From assembly GCA_905250075.1 (NCBI GenBank), contig CAJNOP010000009.1:957915-1021914 (forward strand): a stretch of 64,000 bases of DNA, given 5' to 3'. Each line of letters begins with the position of its first letter. Position 1 is the first letter of the stretch. Below, piece after piece: positions 11,592 through 24,365 of the stretch. Position numbers and translations under genes: made by a program. The notes beneath the pieces are model-generated. The model had not been told where the DNA came from, made no database searches, and worked only from the letters and a program-made list of their open reading frames with translations. Source of the stretch: Rotaria sp. Silwood1. Taxonomy: Eukaryota; Rotifera; Eurotatoria; Philodinida; Philodinidae.

Positions 11592-13142
11592 CCTTCAATT
11601 CAGCAGACCACTCATTGAAACTTATCTCTATGGAGCAACCATTAACATTTTACTGTTCTTGTTTGCTGGAGTGATCATTTGTACCATGATTTCAGAAAAG
11701 TAATTGAAATATGAAATCAAAAAGCTTTGAAAACGTTTCTTGCAGTAAAATCCATGAACTATTAATTGATTAAAAATAATATTTTGTTTAATGGTTCTTT
11801 CTCCAAAAAAATTCAGTTATATAATCGATTAGTTTGCACAAAAAAAAGAAAAAAGTTGAATATGTTTTTCTACCAACAGACAGCTTACATGGTGGAGAAC
11901 GTTTTGTATGGTATGTACCAACGACAATGCCTACTACTAATATAAGAGAAAACTAACATACCAGTTTTTTGACCTCTATAGCCTGAGAGTGAAAATTTTC
12001 TTACACTTCGTGAAATGACTGAGCGAATGATTCTCTTCTCACTGAGTAAGGAGGTCTCCGAATGATTAAATTGCTTTTGAATCGAGAATACGTCCACTAA
12101 TAGAACCAAATGAGCTATGAATATTCTGAAAACAGTGCTGATTGCTGCTAAGACACTGCACTTTTGTAGTAGTCTTTAAATAAATGCTGTCGTCTCCCTC
12201 AGGAGCACTAATATTTCTGGTGAATATGCCAGATCTTTATGTGGTTCCTATTCTAAGATACACCTATGGTAGCAGCGTGTCTTTTACAACACTCATATGA
12301 ACTAGCGGATTCAATGTTCTTATTTCAGTATAGGAGTAAGTAAAATAACCTAAAACTATTATCGTTAAGGTATGTCTCTGTATCAAGTTTCAAATCAAAA
12401 TTCTAAAATTAGTTTTCGTGGTGTTCCTGAGAGAAACCACAGTATTCGTTATAAAATACTGTAAAAATATAGTATCTATGCAGCCACAAACTAAGAACAC
12501 CAACTCTTTTCAGGTTATTCATAGTTCATTTGAGTCTACATCACCTCAACTCAACAGCACTTCAATAGCTAGGGAACGTATCCATTATTTATTCTATGAT
12601 ATATCTATTGTGAATTAAATAGGTAAATTCTTCATCGGATTTTGTTTCAGCATTAAAATGATACTGAACTCATCTTTTTGATGATAATCAGAACATAAAT
12701 TTAAAAATTAAATAATAAAAATGTACCATTTCTTTAAAAAACTTCTATAAAAATTTATCAATCGGCACATAGGTTTAAATCATCATCCTACTTTTGCTTC
12801 ATAAAAGCTAGAAAACTAATATTTTTTCATGAATTCTGTTCGTCTCATATATTCATTTCAAGAATTAAATAATATAGATATCTTCTCATATAAAATCATT
12901 GATTATTATCTACGAAAGCAAAAAAAAAGTCATTATTCACATTTCTATTATATCATTCGATCAATCGAGATACTTCAAAACTCAAGATGAGTGTCTTGTC
13001 AAACTTCGAACAATTTGCTTTTTTTTCTTGTAATAAAAAAAAGGGTTATTCTTTTTCTCGTTTTTTTTCTTTCCAATGTAAATATGAAAGTTTATTTTAT
13101 TCGTTTGTCATATGTCTGTTTGCATTTTTTAAAATAAAAATC
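11592..13142. other. Intergenic with possible 5' leader of the next gene
   Basis: No supported gene. From 12987 an open frame runs in phase into the gene starting at 13143. Its 52 residues are Phe/Ser/Cys/Lys-rich and T-rich in DNA, unlike the downstream protein, so I treat it as leader rather than coding. Confidence 0.4.
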
Positions 13143-13742
13143 ATGCCAGAGTCAATGACATTGATCGAACATGCAAATATTTTAAACAAATTAAATCATA
13201 AAAAGTCATTTCATGATCGAGTTTCTTTAACAAATGATAATTTAAAATCTCTTTCATTAAATGCTTATTCTTCTCGACATTTCATATCACCTGGAAAACA
13301 AACAAAACTTTTGCCTGCGGGTGAACATATTTTACCATCCATTGAAAATGGACATCGACGAAAGCCAAAACGACCATCTTATCGTACATCACTTTATCAT
13401 CCAAATAAATCAAATTCTAATCAGCTTGATGTAACTACATTAACAGCTCGTGGTACAAAGTCAGAATTATTTACAACAGTAAAATATGATGATAGAATTC
13501 TAAATTTTGAACATCATCATGCTCCACCACCAAGCCCATCGGATTATCAAATTGAACGATTAGTATATGAATTCAATCGAATAAGACAATTTACACCAGT
13601 TTCAATAACAAATAGAGATGATTATATACCATATCGTTTACCAGCACTTAAAAAAACACAACGACGAATACATTCAGAATTAGATTATTCACCTATACAT
13701 ATTAAAACAAATTTAGCAAACAGCTCTGAAACTTTTTATTGA
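13143..13742 (+). CDS. Hypothetical basic, low-complexity protein
   Basis: Single-exon frame of 199 residues starting MPESMTLIEHANILNKLNHK. I chose this ATG because composition changes sharply here; an upstream in-frame ATG at 12987 would add 52 atypical residues. The protein is rich in Lys, Arg, His, Ser and Pro, with no signal peptide, membrane segment or known motif. A charged RRKPKRPSYR patch, an HHHAPPPSPSDY segment and a Tyr/Arg-rich C-terminus (DDYIPYRLPALKKTQRR) suggest a largely disordered protein with possible nuclear or cytoskeletal binding. A polyadenylation signal (aataaa) lies at 13819. Composition and the clean stop argue for a real gene, but function is unknown. Confidence 0.6.
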   Translation: MPESMTLIEHANILNKLNHKKSFHDRVSLTNDNLKSLSLNAYSSRHFISPGKQTKLLPAGEHILPSIENGHRRKPKRPSYRTSLYHPNKSNSNQLDVTTLTARGTKSELFTTVKYDDRILNFEHHHAPPPSPSDYQIERLVYEFNRIRQFTPVSITNRDDYIPYRLPALKKTQRRIHSELDYSPIHIKTNLANSSETFY

Positions 13743-16436
13743 AAAGTATTAATTTGTTTCTTTTTTTCTTATGGTTCTTGTATCTATATAAAATATGAAT
13801 TATTATTAGTAACTATTTAATAAAATAGTCTTGGTATTTATCAAAGATTACTTAGCAGTTGCTCGGGTGAATAAAATCAAACAAATTTAAAGAGAATCAG
13901 CCTCCCATAAGTGAACACGTCTCATGTCGCACTACTGTAGTCTTCATAGGAACTGAGAGTAGTGCATATGACTTTTGGTTTCATGCTATAAGCGATTTGA
14001 GAGAGTGTTTTATATCCGAAATCGAATTACGTATTAGAAAGAATTCAAATTAACCGAGAAGAAAACAGCTTCAGAGTATATTTTACTAATAAAAATTTAT
14101 TTCAAGACTACGAAAGTATTTACCCTTTTTCATACAACAATTTCAAAGAAAGCCGTCGATGTGGTATGCATTATACCAAGCGTTCTACTGATGGCAGTTA
14201 TAATATTGGCTTCCTACCCTAATCTTGAACATTGTTTTTACAATCCTACGATTGATATTTGAACGTCTTACAAATGAACACAACAGACCAGTTTTTCTTT
14301 AACCTTCTTTTCGCTGTATCTGGTGAATATATCAAAATGACTGTGCATTGTTTCTTATAAACTATATACATCAGAAAAACTAAAGACATTACAATATCAT
14401 CTTACATTAAATGAAAAAAATTCAATTAATTAATAATCATACCAGTAGTAATGGTTGACGACAACGCAATTTCACTTCACATAATTTTATATATCCATTA
14501 GTTTAAAAAGAAAAGAAAAAATATTCAAATGATTATCAAAACAAAACGAAAATTCAAAAATTTTGACGTAACGATATTTGTTGAATATATATTTAGAAGA
14601 ATTTTAAAACAATATTCATGAAATTCACGTATATCAAGACTAAAATAAAGCAAAGTGTTGTATTCTATTGAAAAATTTTTAGATTTATAAATATTCAAAT
14701 GAAAGACGGTAGATAACATAGAGAATGATCTTCGATATTACTTCAAAACGAGTAAAGAAGTTTATATTCTGAGACTTTTCTCATTTCATAACAAAATATA
14801 TGATATTTTTTATAAATGAATACTTTTCAAAAGTCCCGATGATATTCCTTTAGGAGAAGTTTTCCTGAAGTAATAATCGTACATTAGTTATAAGAATAGA
14901 CACGACCAGAATGATAGTTCATGTTATAATATTTTGTCTGATCATTATTAAAATAGAGTAAGCATTGAAAACAGAAGTCATTCAAATAATTTCTTTCTTC
15001 CGAAGTCAATTGAGTATACTAGTTTTAATGGATATGAATTGTAGTGCTTCCATAAAAAAAACTTAAGAGCAAGAAAAAACAAATAGTAGAAGATATAGAT
15101 TGTTGATTGCCGTCTGTGAAAAAAATATTTTAGTCTTTTAAGGACGGAATTTTTTTCTACGAAGCAAAATAATTGAACTTTGAATTAATTTTTATTTCTA
15201 ATCAGCACAATTGATCTTGCAAAGACTAATAAGATACATATGTATATAATTCATACCAACTCATAATGCTATATCAGTTAGAAACTGTTCCAGAACGAAA
15301 AATGTCTAGAAGCATCTTCTTTTCTGAATAGGTTAATAAGTAAACAGGTTTCATCATATTATCAAAAAACCTTTTAAACTCTTTCGCTTATAAACCGTAA
15401 TAGAAGTCACAAAAGGCTATCGAATCTGCGTGTCATATTTTTCCTAAATTTTCACATAAAAAATATTAGTCTCTTGGGAGGGAATGTAGATATCAAAATG
15501 TACATTGAAAGTTGGAAGATAATTTTCTTATCATTTTGGTTGAACACAATCATTGTGACTCTACTATTTGTTTGTCTAAATGTTTATTTAGTGTTTTTTA
15601 TATTCATATCTGTAAGTTACTATTCAGACTTTCTAGTCGATTCTTATAGGCATAATTTGATAGAAAAAAAGAAAGAGAATGAAAATAATAAAAGTAACTT
15701 CAATTTCTTTGTTTCTACAAGGACAAACATAACACAAAAAAGTCTTTACTTCACAGTTCAACGTAACGAACAACATAATAGAGAAAAAAAAATGATTCGT
15801 ATTGAACTGTTCTGATGAAACTTTTTCGAGAGAAACTTTCCTCTATATATCAATTGTCTAATACAGTATTGATTTGTCTGATATTATTTTCGAATATTTG
15901 TTTAAAGACTAAAACATAAATAATAAGTAAATATGAGTCTAATAAACTGTTTATTTTATTTAAAATTGCCAAACACAAATCACTGATTTATTCAATTACT
16001 TCTTTTCAACATCATAAAAATCGATATCAATAAAATATTTTATATTGGATTAGAATGTCGTTGACTACGTATACTAACGATATTCAGGAATAGTTATATG
16101 AATCATTCTCTTTTTGGACGTACAGATAACGTTGGAAAAAAAAATATTTATCATCTGTTATGTTAATGTTTATATACTATAGATCGAACCACAATTGAAT
16201 GATCCTCTCTATGGACATGACGAGAAAGAACGAGAATAATATTATCGACTATTCTTTGTTCAAAGAATGGATAGAAAGCATAATGATTTTATTCTTACGT
16301 CGGCCGATAGGTACGTATATGAATATAAATAGGCGAAGCAAGAATGACATTCATTATTCAAGAAAGGCTAGCCATTTATCGAAACTTTTAACATTACTAT
16401 TTATCTACAGTTTAAAACATACGAAGTCTTGAAGAG
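13743..16436. other. Long intergenic stretch
   Basis: AT-rich, with only short frames. The plus frame at 15474-15815 (hydrophobic start, Lys/Asn-rich end) lacks family features or splice partners, and I do not call it. Confidence 0.4.
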
Positions 16437-16505
16437 GTAAATCCAAAATTAATATATTTTATAGAGAATTTTTTTTAATTTATTGATATAATTTTTATTT
16501 CATAG
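16437..16505 (+). promoter_or_regulatory. 5' UTR intron or trans-splice acceptor region
   Basis: A possible donor (gtaaat, 16437) and a clear T-rich acceptor ending tttcatag at 16505 lie 12 bases upstream of the ATG at 16518. It could be a 69-base 5' UTR intron, or the acceptor alone may receive a spliced leader. Confidence 0.45.
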
Positions 16506-16517
16506 ATAATAAACGTA

Positions 16518-19500
16518 ATGAAAATTGGATTATATCTTACATTGTTGATGCTTTTAGCATCAACAAATATATTTAGTATAGAAGGAAGAATAATAGGTGG
16601 AGGAAAAGCTCGTTTAAGTCAAACAGAAAATGATCAAGACAGTCATGAAGGTATTAATTCGAATTTAGAAAAAATGACGACGGATACACAACATGAAGAT
16701 CATTCAGTACCAATTATTAATCAATTTGAAATTGGTCGTAAATTAAAATCAACTACTAATGTCGTAGATAATGAAGTAAAATCTGTAGCAATCATAGATC
16801 AAGAAACAAAACCTACTACAGCAGTACCTAAAAAGGTTCAACAGACATCTGATGCAGATACAACATTAAAACCTGTAATTGTTACAGTGAAAGATGCAAA
16901 AAATAAAAAATCTCCTATGATTAATTCTACTCATAAAGTATATACATCAACACATTTTCTTGTAATTAAATTTTTTTATTGTTTTAATATTAGATTGCTC
17001 ATTTATCAAACAATAGTGTTCATGTTAGTGGTAATATTATTTTTGTCAAACATCAGTCATCAGTTCTTGGTACAGTTCAATATTATCTTGATCGTGCAAA
17101 TTTAACAAATGGTAATCAGTCATTAATACAATCTCGAGTACCATTTACTGAAAATTTTATTGTAAATCAAAGTCGTATTACACTTTATGTTTCAACATCA
17201 AAAACAATTGATCGTAAATTAGCATTTTCAAAATTTCAAATTAAAGTAAAACGACATCAATTTCCACTTACATTTCATATTCATGTTAAATTACCAAATC
17301 TAACACATGATGATATTACATTATATTTTTTTGTTTATATAACTAATGGTGAAAAACATATTTATACGTTTATTCCAGCTGGTAATAGTCAAATACATTT
17401 ACAAGGTACAAATATACTTTCACAAAAACTTGATATTTATGTTAAAGCAAATGGTACTGAAATAACTGGTTCATTTCATGGTCGTTATGGTCAACGATAT
17501 ATTCGATCAGGAACATATTTTCAAGTTTTTATTATACCTGAACAAAGTATAACAGTTCGTCATAATCAAACATTTGATTCAATTGCACAATTAAAAATTC
17601 AAAATGTACCTTCTATGTATCCAGTACAATTTTCATTTTTAGTTCTTAATCATCTATTAAAATCAGATATAAACTATTATGCTATTGCTTATATCATTGA
17701 AAATGGTATTCGACGTTCAATCAATCAAGAACCTATATTAATTATTAATAAAAACAAGACTCTTATAACATCTCAACTTGTTTTTAATGTTATTCCATCA
17801 TCATTAATATTACGTGGTACAGTTATACGTTCAATGCCTGGTTTATTTATCCTTCAACCACGTTCATCACTTATTTTACGTCTAAATGATATTGATTCTG
17901 ATTCACATAATATTATTTTTAAATTATCTGATATATTAGCACTTCCACAAATTTTTCAAGTTAATGTAGGCCAATCAATGAGATTTGATCCATCAAAAAA
18001 TTATGATATAAGTGCATTGATTATTGATGAAAAAAATACAACTTATATGGCAAGTTCAGAATCAATTGTACTTCATGATGATTTTTCAGGAATAATATTA
18101 CCTGTTGATGATCTTCTTTATTATGTTCAAGTTCGTCTTCATTCATCAACAAATGAAAAATTATATTATATTCCAGGAAGTCGAGCTCGAATATTTGTTA
18201 CAGAAAGTCCTGAAATGTTAACACCACCAATTGTTACTATGCATATTGATTCAATACCAGAATATTTTCGTGAATTTTCATTTCAAATACCAGTTACATC
18301 TGTTCAACATGATCGTAATTATTATTTAGTAATGATAATTGATATGAATGGTATCATTACACATGTATCAAAATCTTTATTAATTTCCAATAGACAACCA
18401 CCACCACTTATTGTTGAATTACCTGTACCATCACTTAATATAATAAGTGGTATTATATTTGATGTTGAAAATCGGCCAGCACAATGGTCATCATCATCTT
18501 ATGCTAGTCTTATTTTATTTGATGATACAGCTGAAAATTTAGATCATGCTATCGTTCAAAGATGGAATATTCGTTTAGAAAAAGATTTTCCTATTCGTTT
18601 CGAAATTGAACTTGATTTTAATCATCTTCATTCAAATCATATTTATCGTTTACAAGGTTTTATTAAAAATCAACATAATATATTAGAATATGAACCAGCT
18701 GGTAGTGTACTTGCATTAAATCCACATGGTGGTATTATAACTGATATACGTATTCCAATACATAATATAAAAACATATCAATTAGTTCAAGGTCTTATTT
18801 ATATTAATGATATAAATGAACCATTACCAGAACAAAGTGAAATTATTTTACAACTTAGTTCATCACCATCATTGACACATCCAAACATTATCAATGAAAC
18901 TTCTCTTAAAGTTGATGGACATCATTTACCAATTAATTTTACGTTGAATTTACCATTGAATAAAATTGATATAAATTCAGTTTATTATTTTCTTGCTCGA
19001 TATGTAGTTCATGATAGTATTATTATTCCAGCAAGTCAAACATTTGCTTTTTCACCACGTAATGAAAAACCTATTATTTTAGTGTTATCAGAAACTCCAC
19101 AAATTTCCATAACTGGTCAAGTTACATCAACTGATAGTCCATTTATATTACCATCGGATTCATTAGTACATTTATATATCACAAATAATGCTACTCATAC
19201 TAAACAAAAAATTTATAGTGAAACCTTTCTTCGAGCATCATCAAATAATCTTTATAATTTTCGAATGAATATCGATGCAGATATTCTTCAAAAACAAATT
19301 CCACTTTATCTTCATGCTGATATACTTTATGATGATCAAGTTCTTATAAGTATACCAAAACCAGCTTTACTTCCAATAACATCTAGTGGTGAATGGAATA
19401 TTAATTTAGTTGTTGATTTACCAACACTTCTTGTTGGAGAAATTATATCACAAAATGAACAAGAAATAATCAATGGTGAACTGGATTTTCATATACAAAT

Positions 19501-20204
19501 TCTTCAACTTAATACAACCAATATCGTACATAAAGTACAATTACGTCTTGATATGAATTTACCACAAAGTTTTCGTATTGAACTTGATAATGAATTATTT
19601 GTTCGTTATCCTGCATTACAAGCACGTGCGATTATTAAAAACTGTAAAGGACAAATTTTATTTGATGCTGGTGATACTGTTAAGATTCATAAAGGTCTTA
19701 ATGTTAACGTTAATCTACCTGTTGTATTAACTGATCGTAGTATGTATTTGTAGTCATTTATTTATAAGCTTTGTTTTTCGTGAAACATAATCTAGAAGGA
19801 GCCTTGATGTATAGAGGTAGAGATTTAGACTGTCCCTCACTAGAGCTCGTCGGGTTGGTTCTCAGCCAGAGTTCGAAAATTTTGAATCTGACAGGACTCA
19901 ATTCCTTACAGATGCAACAGACTTCTTAGGATCTATATATATATTAATTAATCTCATCTTTTATACTACTAGCAAGTCCATAGTGTTTCATATTTCAACT
20001 CTGCAGAAATTCTGCTAATAACATTTCTTATTGTCATGTCATTTTTTTCTTTTAGAAAAACTTAATGAACTTCAAAATTTTGTTGACAATAATGCTCCAT
20101 TACATATTGGGAAATGGCGTTTATCAGTTACTGGTGTGGTCAGTGATGTTACAAATGGTGCACTTACAGCTTTAGAAAAAAATTATGCTCTTCAAAAATC
20201 ATAA
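16518..20204 (+). CDS. Secreted protein with about eight tandem YbaY/YscW-like domains
   Basis: Exons 16518-16937, 16994-19739 and 20056-20204 join in phase to 1104 residues. Residues 1-22 are a signal peptide (MKIGLYLTLLMLLASTNIFS). Residues 23-140 are polar and Thr/Lys-rich, probably disordered. From about 149 to 1056 the protein is a run of about eight similar beta-rich units of 105-150 residues, starting near 149, 297, 411, 516, 622, 735, 843 and 951. Each has a G-x-[VI] opening strand (RGTVI, VQGLIY, ITGQVTS, LVGEI), a polar turn, a hydrophobic strand (SEIILQLSS), then P-x-x-F-x-[LI] and Y-x-[LA]-x-A-x-[IV], and a closing hydrophobic strand. This is the pattern of bacterial YbaY/YscW-type lipoprotein domains. 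No transmembrane anchor follows. Introns are 56 and 316 bases; aataaa lies at 20335. The gene being real is near certain; the domain assignment is an inference. Confidence 0.85.
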
Positions 20205-23200
20205 TACCAATGAATTATTTTTCTCTCACAATTATCAATGAACCTTTTTTGTTAAAATTACAATAGTAGTGTGTTCTCTTTTTTTTCCTTGTTATAACAA
20301 CTTTGATTCATCTTTTTCAAAAAATTTAACATCGAATAAAATATTTATTTATATCAAATTTTTGACAATCATGCAGATTTTTACTACAAAAAAGAAACTA
20401 TAGTTACTAGTTATTGCAGGAAATAATAAAATTCAGTAGAATGATTTTGAATATGTTTAATGATTTAGTAATGACATTATTTATATCACATAAAATGTAA
20501 TAAATGTTTTAAGATAGGAATTACACTCATGGATGTATAAATAATTTCTCCAGAATACTTTATTCTTTGATTATGAGAGTAGGCGTAAAGTAGCTTAGAA
20601 AAAAATGAAAGCTGACGTCTGATGACAAGCTTTTGAGAATAAACGATATTATTTCAGCCAATTAAGAAAATATATAAAGTTTTATTGTGATTTCACAGTT
20701 AAATCCTAATTTTAGCTTCTCATTTGCTAGCATATATCAGAATTCAAAGTCTGTTAAACTCAGTTTCATTGACTTTCTATATTTAAATCAGTTCAAAAAT
20801 AAGATTATGACTTTTTTTGTTTTAAATTCTGGCAAACTCACTCATATCAATTTTAAGAAAACTAATATATTCGATTTTACTTCAAGTTAACTGTAATTTG
20901 TACAGGTCGTTGAGAATCATCGTGCTAAAAAAGCCTGTTAGCACAGCTTCTTTGGAGTTGACTTGTAGAACTTACATATGTTCTTTGGCCTAATTACACT
21001 AATACAAAATAGATGAAGTGAACTTTCCCCTCCGCCCATAAGCTGATTTTCTGTTCGAAGTTAATCGATCAACGAAGTAAAGATTTCTCTTATTGTTTTT
21101 CTTCATTAAAAACAGTAATCTTTTCTTTTTTTACGGATCAATGATCTGTCAAATCATTACGATGGACTTTGATAAAACTTTTGTTAAATCTATCATGGAC
21201 TTTGATTAATATTCTTCTTAGCTATTTTCAAATCGATGAACCTTGCTCGCCCATTCGGAGTATTATATTTATCGATAGTAAAAAAGCAAATTTATTTAGT
21301 CAAGATTTGTCCATAATATTAAATTTTCTTGCAGAAAACAATTTTTATATACAACCGATAATAAAATCTTTTTTAATCGCTTACTTTACATTCAAATTTA
21401 ATTTGTAAATGCTTGTAATGTTACCCCAAATAGAGCACTTAATAATTGCTATAAAAAAGCAAAGTAATTATCATAGTCTTTCCTTATAATTAGCCGGTCT
21501 AGCTTTCTGATATTTGTGGTGATTCTTTGTAGATTAGAAAATTTCATTGATTAGAAACTTTCTTTATTTACAAATTGTAATAGCTTCTCATTGAACAAAA
21601 ATATTCGTATCCAACAAAAATATGCATTTCTTCGACAAACTGCAGTAATTTTTCTTAAAAAGACAATATGTTTGATTAAAATCTAATAGGAAATTTTATT
21701 TTCTATATGCACTCTCTTTAATCAAATCGTTGAAAATGAATTTTGAAAAATTTAATCGTTTTATTAACAACATGTTGTTGTCTACGCATGAATAACATTT
21801 TCGAAAACAATATTAAATGACATTGTTAAACTATAATCTGTAAAACATTACATTAATACAATGCATCACTCTTAGGTTTTCTTTGTTAACTCTTCGAATT
21901 TCTTTGGTATTAGTAAACAGCTTTTCAAACTCGAATATCATAGTCAACACCGACAATCTGACATACACTATATTTTGAAAATCGTAGATATAGATCTTCA
22001 TTTTAACCATGTATTTAAACAGATGTGTATTAGAATAAACTAAACAAATCTAAGATTTGTTATTTCTTTTAAACTTTTGACATTATCTTAGAGAAAGAAG
22101 TAAGGTTATTGATTCGAACGTTTTTTACATTTCACCTATGATAGGTCCGTTTTCAAACTCATATAAAAAGAATTGCGCATTTTTCCTCCAACAAAAGTTT
22201 CAATATATAATATTCAACTAATTACTATTCGACATATATATATAAATACAAAACAATCATCTAGCTAACAATCACAAAGAAGTGTTTTATAAGGTTGATT
22301 TATCTTAGTAACTTAAATAGTATCTATCGCTTCACTGATTTCATTAGAATCTCATTATCAGAATAAATTAACTTTGAATAAGTACCTGTTTGGAAAAAAT
22401 ACTGTTGTTATACGCATGATCCTTCAAAATGACTTACATTTTTTGTGAATTTTGCTTTGTGTGACGACATGAACAAATACTTGAATATATTTTTACTTTT
22501 TGAGAAAAATATAGGTAAATAAAATAGAAGAATCAATTGAAATATAGGATTTAAAAATAAACAGATATATGACGTATCTAACTCTCATCGTGAAAGAAAA
22601 ATTTGCAATCAATCGACTCTATTGAATTACATCGAATGAAGATTTATCAGTTTATATCATCTTTCTTTGTCAAATATTTTAATGTTTGTCCGAAATAAAT
22701 AAATAGAACAAAACTATAAATCTTGTTTTTGTCAATAACAAAGTCGTTTGAAAAGATATAATCAATCATGTTTACAAATGTTGTTTTTTTTATTATTATA
22801 TATTCTTTTGTAAGATATATTAAATGTATTGCTTATAGTAACACAGGCGGAAGAAAAGATTTGAATAAGATAATAAATCATGATTGATTGATAAAGAACT
22901 ACCTAATAACGATGGAATAAATAAAGAAGATTGTATAATATAGAATTATTTTGAATAATTTGTTAAAAATTTTCGATAATAAATAAACATTTTTAATATA
23001 CTTAGATTGGTTTATTTGCTTATTTGTGAATTTCGAATTCATTAGTTTCTATAACATAGGTTTGCACAAAAAGAATTAAAATTTTGACGTCCATGATGTT
23101 GCAAAGAAAAGTTCATCATGATCGTTCAATGACAATTTTAATACTCAGTTTTAATACTCAGTTAAATACTTTGATAAATAACAGCTAATGATTCATAAGG

Positions 23201-24121
23201 AACATGAGACATTAATTCGAATAATTGATGATTATGTCAAAAATAAACATAAGCTTCAAATGTTCAAAATAAAAGCATTCTGCAACTTCGACATAAATAC
23301 GGACAAACAATGCATCTACCTTTAGTTTTGGAATGTTTTCGTAGAAAGATATCGTCTTTCTACTAAATTCTGCAGGATTAGAGTTTGATATATGATTTAG
23401 ATGCTTTTAGTAATTACAGGAAGATTGTTTTATTCTATCTACTTTAAGACATAATGCCTCAACATTCTTTCTTTTAATTCTTCATCAACACAATAAACAA
23501 GTGGTTTATACGGTTTGTGAGAGGTGTAAATTTTAACTGCTATATTTTAGCATTCCTTTTAGAACGTGCTTGAAGAGAATTTTTCAAAAAAAAATAGTAA
23601 TATCCGAGAACAATAGTATCAAAAACAACGCTTAATAGATTAGATATGATACATATTTGTCGAAATTTAGATAGAAAGCTGCTTCTGTTTTGGAGGAAGT
23701 TTTTCAAATCTAATCGTTGTCTGGATCCCTGAGTTGTATTGCTAATTGTTTTGTTTTTTTAAAACTCATTTATCCATGAATTTATACATTTTTTTAATAA
23801 AAATGATGCAGAGATATATGTGCAAACTACTTGACTGATTTCAGGAAATAAAAATTTACACAATCTCATGAAAGTGTTGTTTAGAAATTGTCATACCATC
23901 AATAGATTCTTAGATCTGCCATTCTTTACTATTACTTTTTAAGATAAGATGTTATTGACATAGAATAAGAAAATAGAAGAATTTTTTAGAGTGCCAGTAA
24001 TATGTAATTCATATATGTTTGAAGAAAAGCAGTTAGTTTTTCTTGAAAATGAATAAATCTTTTATGTTTTTGTTTAAAGATTGATGACAAAACACTTCAC
24101 TTAACATATATTATTCTACAT
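20205..24121. other. Long AT-rich intergenic stretch
   Basis: Apart from the 3' UTR and polyadenylation signal of the upstream gene (aataaa, 20335), I see no gene, RNA or clear repeat. Short plus frames at 20687-20890 and 21169-21408 have AT-driven composition. Confidence 0.4.
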
Positions 24122-24208
24122 AAAAGGAAATGAGAGAGAGAGAGAGAGGAAAAGAAAAGAAAGAAAATAGCTTCATGAAAGAGAAGAGAAAAAAAAAGAA
24201 GAAAAAAC
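24122..24208. repeat. GA-rich low-complexity tract
   Basis: An (ag)n run at 24131-24150 followed by A/G-only sequence, about 150-240 bases upstream of the GPCR start codon. It could be promoter-proximal polypurine DNA; no function is shown. Confidence 0.7.
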
Positions 24209-24330
24209 AATATATTCAGAATCGAGATCTACATCTTACTTGTGAGTCTACCATTGACATGGATGAATTACAAACTCATACAATGGAACTATGTGAATAA
24301 GAAGATATTATTTAGTTAATTACAAATGAC

Positions 24331-24342
24331 TTTTTTTTTTAG
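24331..24342 (+). promoter_or_regulatory. Splice acceptor just upstream of GPCR start
   Basis: Ten T residues then AG, ending at 24342, 23 bases before the ATG. No convincing donor precedes it nearby. It is a candidate 5' UTR or spliced-leader acceptor. Confidence 0.5.
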
Positions 24343-24365
24343 ATTTAGTTAAGTATTGGTAAATA

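Noticed and set aside
11443-11703. 86-residue frame overlapping the fold-back element
   Set aside because: It starts inside one arm of the inverted repeat and has no family features.
12987-13142. In-frame 52-residue extension of the hypothetical basic protein
   Set aside because: T-rich, Phe/Cys/Lys-biased composition unlike the rest; more likely a leader.
15474-15815. 113-residue frame with a hydrophobic N-terminal half
   Set aside because: No conserved motif or acceptor upstream; charged half is Lys/Asn low complexity, as expected of random AT-rich DNA.
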